Both the position numbers and the translations under genes were made by a program. 64,000 nucleotides of DNA from Paenisporosarcina sp. FSL H8-0542 (GTDB lineage: Bacteria; Bacillota; Bacilli; Bacillales_A; Planococcaceae), in assembly GCF_038632915.1 (NCBI RefSeq), contig NZ_CP152050.1, positions 3,131,001-3,195,000 of the forward strand, written 5' to 3'. Shown here one piece after another: positions 14,853 to 23,523 of this stretch (its first letter is position 1; each line of letters begins with the position of its first letter). The notes below the pieces were generated by a model, which was given only the letters and a program-made list of their open reading frames with translations, had not been told where the DNA came from and made no database searches.

Positions 14853-15881
14853 ATGCATTTTTTTTTGAAAGTTGGATTAAGTCTAGTCCGCATGAAGAAC
14901 TTAACTTTATTATTTGCAGCACTACTCTTTATTGTATTTTGTACGGTGACGATTTACTTGTTGGAACCTGATACGTTTGAAGGATTGTTAACATCATTTT
15001 ACTTTGTAATGACCACCTTTGCTACTGTAGGCTACGGTGATTATTCACCAGTTACGGGAGTAGGTAAATTATTTACAGTCATTATGTACTTATTGGGAAT
15101 TGGATTACTCGGTGTTGTTATCGGGAAAATAGTAGATGCGTTTTCCATATTCAGAAGACGCAAGGAGGAAGGTAAGTTGTCTTATACACATGAACATCAC
15201 ATCATCATTGTCGGGTGGGGAAAGAAAACTGAAATGGCCTTTAAGGAAATTCTTTCATCTGACCCATCGGTGGAAATTGTCATAATTGATACTCTTCCTA
15301 CATCTCCTACAGATGTCACCATGGATCGTGTCCATTATGTACAAGGTGATCCATCTGAAGAAGGACCATTTGTTCAGGCGAATATCACGAAAGCCAAGTC
15401 TGTCATCATTTTTGCTGATGAAAACATCCAAGTCGCGTCTTTGCGAGATGCCAAGACATTGACGATTGCTATTACTTGTGAACGTCTTGCTTCAAATGTG
15501 CATACGACAGTTGAAGTGATGACGGAAAAACAACTCGCCAACTTCTCACATGTCAAAGTGGATGAGTTTATTTTGTCCCAGGAAACCATTTCTCTACTAG
15601 CCGTTCGCTCTGCTTTACATCAAAATGTTGGCAATATCGTGACACAACTGATTAGTCGCACTGTGGGCGAGGATTTGTTTGAAGTCCCGACACGCTCTGA
15701 ATGGAAGACATATGGGGACGCATTTCATGCATTATTAGTACATGGCGCAACATTGATTGCCGACCGTCAGAAAATGGACATTAATCGTCGTTTACAGGAA
15801 CACATTCCATCTGATGCAGTTCTTACGGTCATTTGTGATGAATCAACCTATCAATCTATTATTTCGAAAAGTGGGCAGTGA
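14853..15881 (+). CDS. Potassium channel with RCK (TrkA-N) domain, YugO-like
   Basis: 342 residues. Two membrane segments flank the pore helix and the K+ selectivity filter TVGYGD (in TTFATVGYGDYSPVTG). A cytoplasmic Rossmann RCK domain follows (HHIIIVGWGKKTEMAFKEIL, with VIIFADENIQ further on). This is the domain order of Bacillus YugO, which is involved in K+ release and biofilm signalling. The usual mstX partner is not upstream here. The start is the first ATG; no strong Shine-Dalgarno sequence is visible. A bidirectional terminator follows. Confidence 0.92.
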   Translation: MHFFLKVGLSLVRMKNLTLLFAALLFIVFCTVTIYLLEPDTFEGLLTSFYFVMTTFATVGYGDYSPVTGVGKLFTVIMYLLGIGLLGVVIGKIVDAFSIFRRRKEEGKLSYTHEHHIIIVGWGKKTEMAFKEILSSDPSVEIVIIDTLPTSPTDVTMDRVHYVQGDPSEEGPFVQANITKAKSVIIFADENIQVASLRDAKTLTIAITCERLASNVHTTVEVMTEKQLANFSHVKVDEFILSQETISLLAVRSALHQNVGNIVTQLISRTVGEDLFEVPTRSEWKTYGDAFHALLVHGATLIADRQKMDINRRLQEHIPSDAVLTVICDESTYQSIISKSGQ

Positions 15882-15898
15882 GAATTAAATAAACAAGT

Positions 15899-15929
15899 AA
15901 AGCCATTCTATCGCAGAATGGCTTTTTCT
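15899..15929. terminator. Bidirectional Rho-independent terminator
   Basis: AAAGCCATTCT / AGAATGGCTTT with a 5-nt loop, T-run on plus and T-rich on minus; separates two convergent genes. Confidence 0.9.
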
Positions 15930-15936
15930 ACTTTGC

Positions 15937-16443
15937 TTATTCAGCTAGTTGTTCCGCTAATTTCAACAACTCATCCTTCAATTCATTCTCATTCAGCTCT
16001 GACATATTTAAAGTATATGAATACGTAACATCTTTGACAATTACGTCAAGTTGATTGGGTAAGGTATATTGAGCTTGATAGCCATTATTCAAAGTGATTT
16101 CTTCCGGATTGCTATCTGAATAATCTATGTTACCCGTTGTAGTAGAAAGCAGTAGGTTATTATCTTTCTTATCTGAAGCCATAAATTGTGCATCCGGATT
16201 TTGACCCTTTCCACCGATATCCGTAATTCCTAAAGATTTGAATCCCACAGTTTTGAATGGCAATTTCTCGGGCAAGTTGACTTCATAGGGTAAAGCATCA
16301 ATGGCCACGTCCACTGAAGGTGCGCTGTAAAACTTGATGAATCCGTCTTCACTTTCTTTTGATTCAGTTAATTGTGATGTATCTAAGCTATTCGAGCATC
16401 CAGCTAACATTAGTAAGCTGCCTGCCAATAAGAATTTTTTCAT
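15937..16443 (-). CDS. Predicted lipoprotein of unknown function
   Basis: 168 residues. Signal peptide MKKFLLAGSLLMLAGC ends in lipobox LAGC, so the protein is expected to be membrane-anchored on the outer face. The mature part has VDVAIDALPYEVNLPEKLPF and alternating hydrophobic strands, an arrangement seen in small extracytoplasmic regulators such as DUF4367-type proteins, but I cannot assign a family with confidence. Converges on the K+ channel gene and shares its terminator. Confidence 0.78.
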   Translation of the reverse strand: MKKFLLAGSLLMLAGCSNSLDTSQLTESKESEDGFIKFYSAPSVDVAIDALPYEVNLPEKLPFKTVGFKSLGITDIGGKGQNPDAQFMASDKKDNNLLLSTTTGNIDYSDSNPEEITLNNGYQAQYTLPNQLDVIVKDVTYSYTLNMSELNENELKDELLKLAEQLAE

Positions 16444-16547
16444 ATTTATTCCCTCTACTTTAAAGTATACAAGTTTCTTCTAAATTTTGGAGGTAATGTA
16501 AATTAATTACCACCATATATAACTACAAGCATGGAGTTGTTGAAACA

Positions 16548-17186
16548 TTGGTTAAAAAGCCTAATAATAAGCTATTTTTATTGTTAAGTTGCTTCACTGC
16601 GCTTGGTTTTATCCTAATTGCATTCATGGTCGAACAAAAACAAATTGAACAATTTGACAGCCCCATTGCCACTTTCATTCAATTTTTCGAAACTCCCTTC
16701 TCGACGAATATGATGCTTTTTTTCACAAATATTGGATCAGGAACTTCCATTAACATTATTGCTTTTATCATTTTCATTATCTTTTATTTCTTTTTAAAAT
16801 TTCGGGCAGAACTCCTTCTATTCATTGTCGTCCTGCTCGGTTCCCACTATCTTTTTCGCGTAATAAAACTACTTTTCAAAAGAGAACGACCAGATTTACA
16901 TCGCCTTATTGAAATTGGTGGGTACAGTTTTCCAAGCGGACATGCAACAAATGCAATATGTATATATGGAATCCTAACATTTATTTTGTGGCGTCATATT
17001 CCATCTCGTATCGGTCGATTTCTTCTGTTATCTTTCAGTACTTTCATGATTCTTATGATTGGGATAAGCCGAATCTATTTAGGCGTCCATTATCCAAGTG
17101 ATGTTCTAGCCGGCTATTTTGCAGGTGGCTGTTGGCTAACAATTGCCATATGGAGTTATCATGTTGCGCTCGTTAAGCTTAATTAA
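16548..17186 (+). CDS. PAP2-superfamily membrane phosphatase
   Basis: 212 residues, six membrane segments. All three acid phosphatase motifs are present: KRERPDLHRL, PSGHATN and SRIYLGVHYPSDVLAG. Relatives dephosphorylate undecaprenyl pyrophosphate or phosphatidylglycerol phosphate at the outer membrane face; the substrate is not decidable here. Translation appears to begin at TTG 16548 (TGGAG 11 nt upstream), as no in-frame ATG precedes the first helix. Its 3' end overlaps the convergent acetyltransferase gene by 8 bp. Confidence 0.9.
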   Translation: MVKKPNNKLFLLLSCFTALGFILIAFMVEQKQIEQFDSPIATFIQFFETPFSTNMMLFFTNIGSGTSINIIAFIIFIIFYFFLKFRAELLLFIVVLLGSHYLFRVIKLLFKRERPDLHRLIEIGGYSFPSGHATNAICIYGILTFILWRHIPSRIGRFLLLSFSTFMILMIGISRIYLGVHYPSDVLAGYFAGGCWLTIAIWSYHVALVKLN

Positions 17187-17721
17187 TTTGAGATGTCGCA
17201 CCAAAAAACGCTTTTGGATAATGTAATTCTCCAACGGTGTTTTCAAGTTCTCTATCTTTCAGTTCGCAAACCATGAAAACGTCATCAGGCACTTGATATT
17301 GTGTCAATTCCAATCCATGAGCTCTAGCCGGTTGAAAACCAAACTTCGGATAATAGGCTGGGTGTCCAATGAGTAAGACTAGTCCATAGTCCAGGTCTTT
17401 CGCTCTTTTCAAACCTTCTTCAATCAATTTGATGCCAATGCCTTTTTTCTGAAATTCTGGCAAAACAGCAACAGGTGCTAGGACGACTACCTCTTTTTCG
17501 CCATTTTCATTGATAATTTTCGCCTTACTTAATAGTAGATGACCAACTATTTCACCTTGATCATCTGCCACTATCGATAATTCCGGAATGAAGCCATCTG
17601 AAAAACGAATGCGTTCCACAAGTTTTGCTTCATCGTCTCTATTTCCAAAAGCCGTGTAATTCAGATTGAATACATGTTTATAGTCATTTTTCGTTTCAGT
17701 TCGAATTTGCATTCTATTCAC
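17179..17721 (-). CDS. GNAT-family N-acetyltransferase (YhbS-like, COG3153)
   Basis: 180 residues. The sequence APVAVLPEFQKKGIGIKLIEEGL is motif A (Q-K-K-G-I-G), followed by LLIGHPAYYPKFGFQPARAHGL, a hallmark of the YhbS subgroup. IVGHLLLSKAKI is the preceding strand. It likely acetylates a small amine. Ends tail-to-tail with the PAP2 gene, overlapping by 8 bp. Confidence 0.88.
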   Translation of the reverse strand: MNRMQIRTETKNDYKHVFNLNYTAFGNRDDEAKLVERIRFSDGFIPELSIVADDQGEIVGHLLLSKAKIINENGEKEVVVLAPVAVLPEFQKKGIGIKLIEEGLKRAKDLDYGLVLLIGHPAYYPKFGFQPARAHGLELTQYQVPDDVFMVCELKDRELENTVGELHYPKAFFGATSQIN

Positions 17722-17807
17722 CTATTTTCTTTAAACTTCACTCAGTACTAACTTCTACCTCTAACACCACAATCCCTTTTTCTCAAACATCTTGTTTCCA
17801 AGAGTAT

Positions 17808-17859
17808 AACTAAAAAAGCTTGAAACGGGCTGTGATGGCTCGTTTCAAGCTTTTTTGTG
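17808..17859. terminator. Bidirectional Rho-independent terminator
   Basis: 16-bp perfect stem AAAAAAGCTTGAAACG / CGTTTCAAGCTTTTTT (17812-17827 / 17841-17856); ends the minus-strand unit from 20.2 to 18.0 kb. Confidence 0.92.
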
Positions 17860-17884
17860 TTAAGTTTCACGGTTGATTTTATTA

Positions 17885-17937
17885 AATGTTGGCTCACGTG
17901 GAAAGTGCGGCAAGCGCAAATGAATGATAACCAACCA
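17885..17937. repeat. Short intergenic repeat (AATGTTGGCTCA ... TGCGG ... GATAAC)
   Basis: Shares AATGTTGGCTCA with 35150-35161, and the pattern TGCGGcaAGCGcAAat...GATAAcCAAC with 35161-35183 and 50849-50876. Each copy is about 50 bp and intergenic, so it is likely a dispersed repeat. Confidence 0.4.
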
Positions 17938-17961
17938 TACCGTTTATTAAAGCCATCAGTA

Positions 17962-18483
17962 TTATTGATATTCTTTTGCAAATAACCGGACATCTTCTGA
18001 AGTAGACGCGTATTTTATCGTGCCTTCATCTTTCATTCCCAACTTTTGTAGAAGGTTCGCAGATTTTTCATTATCGAGTGATGTAAATCCAACAATTCGG
18101 CGATACCCTAAATCTTCTGCACCATAAGTTAAGGTAGCTTCTGCTGCTTCGTATGCGAAGCCTTTACCCCAATATTTTGAGAGTACCGCAAATCCAAGAT
18201 CCACATCTCTCAAGAAATCACGATGAAGGAGTCCACAAATCCCGATTGGTGTTGCATTTTCTTTCATTTCAATTAAGTACAAACCGATTCCATGCTCTTT
18301 ATACATGGTCATCGGTCCCTCCACGATGTATTCCTTCGCACCTTCTGCCGTGCGAATACCTCTATCACCGATATATTTTATCCAGTCTGGTTCATTCATG
18401 AGTTCTACTATAAACTCCGCATCATCTTCATTTAAATGACGAAGTATGAGTCTTTCTGTTTCTACTATTTTCACGCAATTCAC
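17962..18483 (-). CDS. GNAT-family acetyltransferase, RimJ/RimL type
   Basis: 173 residues with ETERLILRHLNEDDAEFIVELMNEPDWIKYIGD at the start, GFAVLSKYWGKGFAYEAAEATLTYG as motif A, and LDNEKSANLLQKLGM, the typical RimJ/RimL ending. Relatives acetylate protein N-termini or small amines. Lies 2 bp downstream of the ABC-2 permease gene in the same direction, so it is probably the last gene of that unit. Confidence 0.9.
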   Translation of the reverse strand: MNCVKIVETERLILRHLNEDDAEFIVELMNEPDWIKYIGDRGIRTAEGAKEYIVEGPMTMYKEHGIGLYLIEMKENATPIGICGLLHRDFLRDVDLGFAVLSKYWGKGFAYEAAEATLTYGAEDLGYRRIVGFTSLDNEKSANLLQKLGMKDEGTIKYASTSEDVRLFAKEYQ

Positions 18484-18485
18484 CT

Positions 18486-19508
18486 CTAATTTTTACGGTA
18501 CTTTTTAAGAGCCACAATATTAAGCAGTATAAATACAATTGCAAAACCAAGAAGTACAAATACGTCCAATTTCACGTCACTTAAACCATACCCTTTATAC
18601 ATTATACTCTTTAACGCGTCTGCACCATACGAAATCGGCATCACTTTAGATAAACCTTGTAGCCATTCAGGCATTCCATTTACCGGAATAATTCCCGTAA
18701 AAAACACTTGAGGCACAATCACTAGAGGGATAAATTGAATCATTTGGAATTCAGAAGATGCAAATGATGAAAGTAGAATCCCCAAACTTAGTGCAACGAG
18801 CGCAATTAACCCATTTATCACAAGTACATGCCAAATTGAACCGACCAAAACCATGTCCAAAACATTTACGGCGTACGTAACGACGATGATCGTTTGTATG
18901 ATGGCAAATAATCCATACCCTATCAAATAGCCAAAGACAATTTCCCATCTTTGAATCGGGGTAGATAATAACCGTTCGAGTGTTCCTGTCATTCTTTCGC
19001 GTAGCAGACCTATTCCCGAAATTAAAAACACGAAGAAAAACACAAAAAACCCAACTAAAATAGGGCTTAATACGTCAAAGAAAGAAGTGTTTTCACTTCC
19101 ATATACATATTTCGTTTCTATTTCTGACGTTCCAGCTAAATTGCCGAACAAAGCTTGTTGAATTTTTGCTCTCAACATTTTCGAACGGGAAGGATCTGTA
19201 TTTTCAACTGTCAATGTCATTGTATCCCCATTAACAACAAGGTACCCATCCAATTCATTATCTATGATTGTTTTCTTTATATCATTTGTCTTTGGAAAAG
19301 AGATCAACTCTAACTCATTACTCTTCCATTGCTCTATCATTCCGCTGGATACACCTTCTACACCTAGCCTGGAAGGTACATCATTGCTAGTAAACAAAAA
19401 ATGCATAAGCGTTAAAATCAGTAATGGTGCCATAAACAGGAGAGCCAGTGTCCGTTTATCACGAGCTAGCTGTAATACAATTCGGTTAACGAGGGCCCTG
19501 ATGCGCAT
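18486..19508 (-). CDS. ABC-2 type exporter permease
   Basis: 340 residues: one N-terminal membrane segment (TLALLFMAPLLILTLMHFLF), a large extracytoplasmic domain of about 130 residues, then five hydrophobic segments with the conserved GTLERLLSTPIQRWEIVFGY loop and a QVFFTGIIPVNGMPEWLQ..SKVMPISYGADAL ending. This is the ABC2_membrane_3 layout used for drug, lipid or peptide export. It overlaps the ATPase gene by 23 bp, implying coupled translation. Confidence 0.92.
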   Translation of the reverse strand: MRIRALVNRIVLQLARDKRTLALLFMAPLLILTLMHFLFTSNDVPSRLGVEGVSSGMIEQWKSNELELISFPKTNDIKKTIIDNELDGYLVVNGDTMTLTVENTDPSRSKMLRAKIQQALFGNLAGTSEIETKYVYGSENTSFFDVLSPILVGFFVFFFVFLISGIGLLRERMTGTLERLLSTPIQRWEIVFGYLIGYGLFAIIQTIIVVTYAVNVLDMVLVGSIWHVLVINGLIALVALSLGILLSSFASSEFQMIQFIPLVIVPQVFFTGIIPVNGMPEWLQGLSKVMPISYGADALKSIMYKGYGLSDVKLDVFVLLGFAIVFILLNIVALKKYRKN

Positions 19509-20226
19509 CTAATACCCCTCCCGCTTTTAAAAAGACATCTTCCAAATTACTGACTTGATAAGCCTCTTTTAATGCTTGTGGTGATCCTGTTGTAATGACT
19601 TTCCCTTCTCTTATCATGGTGAGCTCGTCACACTTCTCAGCTTCATCCATGACATGAGTCGTTACAACAATCGTCTTTTGTTCATCATTCTTCAACCGGT
19701 CAAGTTCCTGCCAAATGGATTTTCTTAACTCTGGATCAATACCTACTGTAGGCTCATCAAGTATCAAAATCTCAGGGTTTTGAATAAGTGCGATTGCTAG
19801 TGAGAGCCGACGTTTCATGCCACCAGAATAAGTTAAAACTTTCTTCTGAATGGCATTTTCGAGTTGAACAATGCGTGTCACATAAGCAATCCGGTCTTTT
19901 TGTTCGTTCCTATTCATCAAAAACATGGAAGCAAAAAATGACAAATTTTCTAAGCCAGTCAAATCTTGATAAAGCGCATCCGATTGTGCCATGTATCCAA
20001 TTTTCTGGAGCAGGTCCAGATTCGGAACTTTTTTTGAAAGCACTTCTACCGTTCCAGTTGATGGTACCTCCATTCCCATGATGAGTTTTATTAATGTTGT
20101 TTTGCCAGAACCTGAAGGTCCAATAAGGCCAAGGATTTGACCCGTATTCGCAGAAAAATTCACGTTCGACAGGATTTGATGCTTCCCGTAAGACTTGCTT
20201 ACATTGGCAACATGTAAAATCGGCAT
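19486..20226 (-). CDS. ABC exporter ATP-binding protein
   Basis: 246 residues. Walker [11 protein letters not shown]-loop IGYMAQSDALYQDLTG, signature YSGGMKRRLSLAIALIQ, Walker B ILILDEPTVGIDPELR and switch His VVTTHVMDEAEKC. The YSGGMKRRLSLA form and the GIDP D-loop are those of ABC-2 (DrrA-like) exporters. First gene of an exporter unit with the permease. Substrate unknown; no regulator gene is next to it. Confidence 0.93.
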   Translation of the reverse strand: MPILHVANVSKSYGKHQILSNVNFSANTGQILGLIGPSGSGKTTLIKLIMGMEVPSTGTVEVLSKKVPNLDLLQKIGYMAQSDALYQDLTGLENLSFFASMFLMNRNEQKDRIAYVTRIVQLENAIQKKVLTYSGGMKRRLSLAIALIQNPEILILDEPTVGIDPELRKSIWQELDRLKNDEQKTIVVTTHVMDEAEKCDELTMIREGKVITTGSPQALKEAYQVSNLEDVFLKAGGVLDAHQGPR

Positions 20227-20245
20227 CCTTTACCACATCTCCTTT

Positions 20246-20920
20246 TTAACCCGTCACTTTTTCAATCAATTCTGGTGCATTATTTTTGGGAGAGTTCACT
20301 TTGTCGGACACTTCATATGCTTCGAGCAAGCCATTTTCCAATGGAATTAAAAACGGTCTCAACTCATCCACATGATTCAAATTTGGATTTAACCACTTTT
20401 GTTCATCTTCTTGTTTAAGAATGACTGGCATCCGATCATGAAAGGATGACATCAATTCATTCGCTTCGGTTGTAAGAATGGTGCATGTGTGAACAAGGTT
20501 GCCTTTTGCGTCTTTCCACGACTCCCATAATCCTGCCATCGCAAAGAGATCATCGTTTTTCATTTTAATACGCATCGGAATTTTGCGTTCTTCCGTACGT
20601 TTCCATTCATAAAATGAGTCTGCGACAATTAGGCATCTTCTCTTCTTGAAAGCTTCACGAAAACTTGGTTTTTCATGTACAGTTTCCGCTCTGGCATTAA
20701 TCATTTTAAAAGCGATTTTCGGATCATTTGCCCATGATGGAACAAGCCCCCACTTTAAAAAGCCCAAACGGTTTTTCTTACCATCATTTATCACGGAAAG
20801 GACCATTTGGGAAGGTGCAATATTGTAGCTTTCTTCATAATCTTCTTCATCAAAAGTGGCTTCACCAAAACGTTCTTCAATGATTCGAAATTCTGCAAAC
20901 AAACTGTAACGTCCACACAT
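20246..20920 (-). CDS. SOS response-associated peptidase (SRAP/HMCES family)
   Basis: About 224 residues. The protein must start at MCGRYSLF because Cys2 becomes the catalytic N-terminus that crosslinks abasic sites in single-stranded DNA. Other hallmarks are NARAETVHEKPSFREAF, RCLIVADSFYEWK and SFHDRMPVIL with the catalytic His. An in-frame GTG four codons upstream is closer to AAGGGAG, but starting there would bury Cys2. Family size matches (Bacillus YoqW and YoaM). Confidence 0.93.
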   Translation of the reverse strand: MCGRYSLFAEFRIIEERFGEATFDEEDYEESYNIAPSQMVLSVINDGKKNRLGFLKWGLVPSWANDPKIAFKMINARAETVHEKPSFREAFKKRRCLIVADSFYEWKRTEERKIPMRIKMKNDDLFAMAGLWESWKDAKGNLVHTCTILTTEANELMSSFHDRMPVILKQEDEQKWLNPNLNHVDELRPFLIPLENGLLEAYEVSDKVNSPKNNAPELIEKVTG

Positions 20921-20992
20921 ATTTACTTCCACTCCCTTTCTTTTAGAATCAATTCGCTACAATTAATTGATTTCCTTTATTCACAAAAACAA

Positions 20993-21030
20993 AAACCGCC
21001 CTTTCTCAGCCGAGAGATGGACGGTTTGTA
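20993..21030 (-). terminator. Rho-independent terminator
   Basis: AAACCG-c-CC / GG-a-CGGTTT stem with extended T-run on minus, after the YvbH-like gene. Confidence 0.85.
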
Positions 21031-21041
21031 TTGATAAAGAT

Positions 21042-21656
21042 TTATTGATTGATATACAACTCAAATGTATCTGTAAAGTCTTTTTTTGCGTATTTGGAGC
21101 GATTTTCCTGCATCCAGTCATGTGCGAAACGAGTGATTTCTTCAAACGATTGAGCAGGCGTTACTTCATCATTTCCAATACGCCCCATCGACTGGGATGC
21201 GTAAGATAAACTGTTTTCTGCAATGGCGTACTTTTTCTCGTTTTCTTTTACTTCAATAGAAATCGCAAACAACACTTTATACAAATCTTTAATTTCTGCC
21301 AAAAAGCGTTTATGGATATCCACTGTCATAGGGATGCTACCGATGGTAAATTTAATTTCCACGTCCAAATCAATTGTTCCGGCCGTTTCCAAGGTAACAT
21401 TTGTAATCGGATGGTATGCATAGTCAAAACGTTTGAGTGTGCGTTTCTTGCTGATGGCATTTGCTCCATCCACATGAATCAGCGCTTTGTTTGTAAAACA
21501 ATACTCGTCTGCTTTTGTCTTAATCAGGAAGAAGATTTCTTCACCCGATTCATGCATAAGAAAATCATCAGACTCCGTTTTATCAAAATCCGCTTTCGGT
21601 ACGACAATTCCAATATCAGATAAACCAAGTGCATCTGCTGCTAATTTTTTAAACAA
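21042..21656 (-). CDS. yvbH: Bacterial PH-domain protein, YvbH-like
   Basis: About 204 residues, the same length as Bacillus YvbH. The N-terminal part (FKKLAADALGLSDIGIV, EEIFFLIKTKADEYCFTNKALIHVDG, KKRTLKRFDYAYHPI) is a bacterial pleckstrin-homology-like domain; the C-terminal segment is the YvbH-type oligomerisation extension. Function unknown. Start at TTG 21656, seven bases after GGAGG; the longer frame would place the ribosome site inside the coding sequence. Confidence 0.85.
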   Translation of the reverse strand: MFKKLAADALGLSDIGIVVPKADFDKTESDDFLMHESGEEIFFLIKTKADEYCFTNKALIHVDGANAISKKRTLKRFDYAYHPITNVTLETAGTIDLDVEIKFTIGSIPMTVDIHKRFLAEIKDLYKVLFAISIEVKENEKKYAIAENSLSYASQSMGRIGNDEVTPAQSFEEITRFAHDWMQENRSKYAKKDFTDTFELYINQ

Positions 21657-21716
21657 GTGTATTCCTCCCGACAATCTAGACTTCTCTTATACATACGAAT
21701 TAATTCGCTGAAGGTT

Positions 21717-21755
21717 TCAAAGATAAGGACCAAAGGTAATTTGGTCCTTATCTTC
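21717..21755 (-). terminator. Hairpin terminator
   Basis: AGATAAGGACCAAA / TTTGGTCCTTATCT, 14-bp stem (21721-21753), downstream of the MFS gene. The T-run is short. Confidence 0.75.
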
Positions 21756-21796
21756 CCTACCAACAACATTATTTAACAGAGTGAACCAAAGAAAAT

Positions 21797-21805
21797 GTGG
21801 ATAAC
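21797..21805. promoter_or_regulatory. Isolated consensus DnaA box
   Basis: Perfect TGTGGATAA in the gap between the MFS and YvbH-like genes. On its own it may be chance; noted because a cluster of such boxes occurs at 49.1 kb. Confidence 0.35.
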
Positions 21806-21833
21806 TTCGTGGATATTCGAAAATGGTGTTGGA

Positions 21834-23000
21834 TTACTTTTCTTTCATAATCCACTTATAGTAAAAGACAATCAGTACGACGAAACCACCAAGTGCCATA
21901 TACAAGTTTGCATATCCCATATACGCTACGGCAATGCCAAGCACAAAGGACCCTACTGCAATGCCTGTATCAAAAAGTGTAAAGAATGTGGCAGTTGCAT
22001 AAGCACTTCTTCTGTTCGGCGATGCCTGAATGGCAAGCGTTTGGAAACTCGGCAATAACGTACCGTAACCCAAACCGATCAACGCGCCTGCCAGTAGTAA
22101 CATCCAGGCAGACGAAGCCAAACTGAGGACAAACAAGCCTGCTGCAAAAATCAGGATCGAGGGAATGATGATGATATTCGGTCCCATTGTATCAAACAGT
22201 CTTCCTGTGATAGGTCGTGAAATGAGCATTGCTGCTGCAAAGACTAGAAAGAAGTAACTGGCTGTTTCAATTAACCCGATTGACTGTGCATATAACGAGA
22301 TGAATGACATGATACTCGCATATGCAAACGAAACGAATATCCCTACAGACGAAATTGCAAGTGCCTTACGTTCAAATAGATCAGACCAACTCAGTTTACG
22401 CTTAGCACTAGGCTGAATTGCTTGAAGGGTATCTTTAACAAAAACCCCACAAAGCCAACCAATAATCATAATCACACCAAATATCAAAAATATGGAATGA
22501 TACGAAATAAGCGGTTGAAGGGTCAAGGCAATAAACGGGCCAACGACAACTGCCAAGTTCATCGACATGCCAAAGTAGCCAAGTCCTTCTCCTCTTCGTT
22601 CGGGAGGAACAATATCCGCTGCAATCGACAACGTCACTGTTGTGGCTATGCTGAATGAAACGCCATGAATAAATCGTAAAATAAGTAGCAACTTGATGTC
22701 TTCCGTCAATACATAGGAAAATGTAGAAACTGCAAATGCAAGCATACTTAATCCCAACATGCGTTTTCTACCGAACTTCTCGAGGATCAGACCAGAAAAA
22801 GGCCGGACGAGAATGACAGATAACAGGAAGATGGTCGTGACAAGCCCTGCTTTGGAAACGGTTCCTCCTGGCAGATCAAGAGCATACATGGGCATTAACG
22901 TTAACAATGCATAAAACACTACAAATATGAAAAAGTTACTGACGGCAATGTTGATGAAACTTTTTGTCCATATGGATGATTTATTTGATTGCTTATTCAT
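21834..23000 (-). CDS. MFS transporter (multidrug efflux type)
   Basis: 388 residues, twelve membrane segments. Loop 2-3 motif is GLILEKFGRKRMLG, and the second half repeats it as RPITGRLFDTMGPN. FGRGE-like ERRGEGLGYFGMSMNLAVVVGP marks helix 5 of the drug-proton antiporter branch. It overlaps the marR gene by 8 bp, so regulator and pump form one operon, the common arrangement for MarR-controlled efflux. Confidence 0.9.
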   Translation of the reverse strand: MNKQSNKSSIWTKSFINIAVSNFFIFVVFYALLTLMPMYALDLPGGTVSKAGLVTTIFLLSVILVRPFSGLILEKFGRKRMLGLSMLAFAVSTFSYVLTEDIKLLLILRFIHGVSFSIATTVTLSIAADIVPPERRGEGLGYFGMSMNLAVVVGPFIALTLQPLISYHSIFLIFGVIMIIGWLCGVFVKDTLQAIQPSAKRKLSWSDLFERKALAISSVGIFVSFAYASIMSFISLYAQSIGLIETASYFFLVFAAAMLISRPITGRLFDTMGPNIIIIPSILIFAAGLFVLSLASSAWMLLLAGALIGLGYGTLLPSFQTLAIQASPNRRSAYATATFFTLFDTGIAVGSFVLGIAVAYMGYANLYMALGGFVVLIVFYYKWIMKEK

Positions 23001-23403
23001 AATCCTTACCTAATTTCTTTAACAGTCGGGTCAGTTCATTTACTTCATCGTCTGACAATGACTGCAACAATCTACCTTCAACTTCCGCAATTTTCCCTTC
23101 AATTTTTGGAATCAAATACATCGCTTCTTCTGTCAACTCGACAATTCTCTCCCTTTTGTCTTTGCCTTCCTTACGGATGATGAAGTTCCGTTGTTCCAAC
23201 TTCACCAAAGTTCTCGTTACAGTTGGAGCTTCGACATTTAAATACTGCCAAATTTCGGTCTGTGTCATGATACCGAATCGCTTCAGGCAAAACAGAATGG
23301 ACCACTGTGCGCTATATAATCCAAAATCTTTTAACGCTTCGTTTACTTCCTTATTTGACAATCGTGCTTTCTGATGCATTTCGTGAAACACTAAATTCTT
23401 CAT
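22993..23403 (-). CDS. MarR-family transcriptional regulator
   Basis: About 136 residues with the winged-helix core: FGIMTQTEIWQYLNVEAPTVTRTLVKLEQRNFI then the wing KEGKDKRERIVELTEEA. MarR dimers bind palindromes and release them on ligand binding. A perfect 22-bp palindrome lies 17 bp in front of the start, so it is likely self-regulated together with the MFS gene. ATG 23403 fits AAGAGATG better than the ATG two codons earlier. Confidence 0.92.
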   Translation of the reverse strand: MKNLVFHEMHQKARLSNKEVNEALKDFGLYSAQWSILFCLKRFGIMTQTEIWQYLNVEAPTVTRTLVKLEQRNFIIRKEGKDKRERIVELTEEAMYLIPKIEGKIAEVEGRLLQSLSDDEVNELTRLLKKLGKDYE

Positions 23404-23419
23404 CGTCATCTCTTTTCTT

Positions 23420-23441
23420 ATTATTTACCTAGGTAAATAAT
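23420..23441 (-). promoter_or_regulatory. MarR operator palindrome
   Basis: Perfect palindrome with core TTATTTACCTAGGTAAATAA (23421-23440), extended by one further matching base each side. Placed between the marR start codon and its presumed promoter, the expected site for repressor binding. Confidence 0.8.
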
Positions 23442-23477
23442 TTACTATTCTAGTATATAATTTTAAATAAAAAGAGT

Positions 23478-23510
23478 AAAGAAAAAACCTGCAGTTCGCA
23501 GGTTTCAGCT
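23478..23510 (-). terminator. Rho-independent terminator
   Basis: AAACCTGC / GCAGGTTT stem with TTTTTT on the minus strand; ends the ger operon. Confidence 0.88.
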
Positions 23511-23523
23511 TTAATGGCTTCAT

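Noticed and set aside
17748-17993. 81-codon minus-strand frame
   Set aside because: Overlaps a strong terminator, a dispersed repeat and the start of a real acetyltransferase's 3' end.
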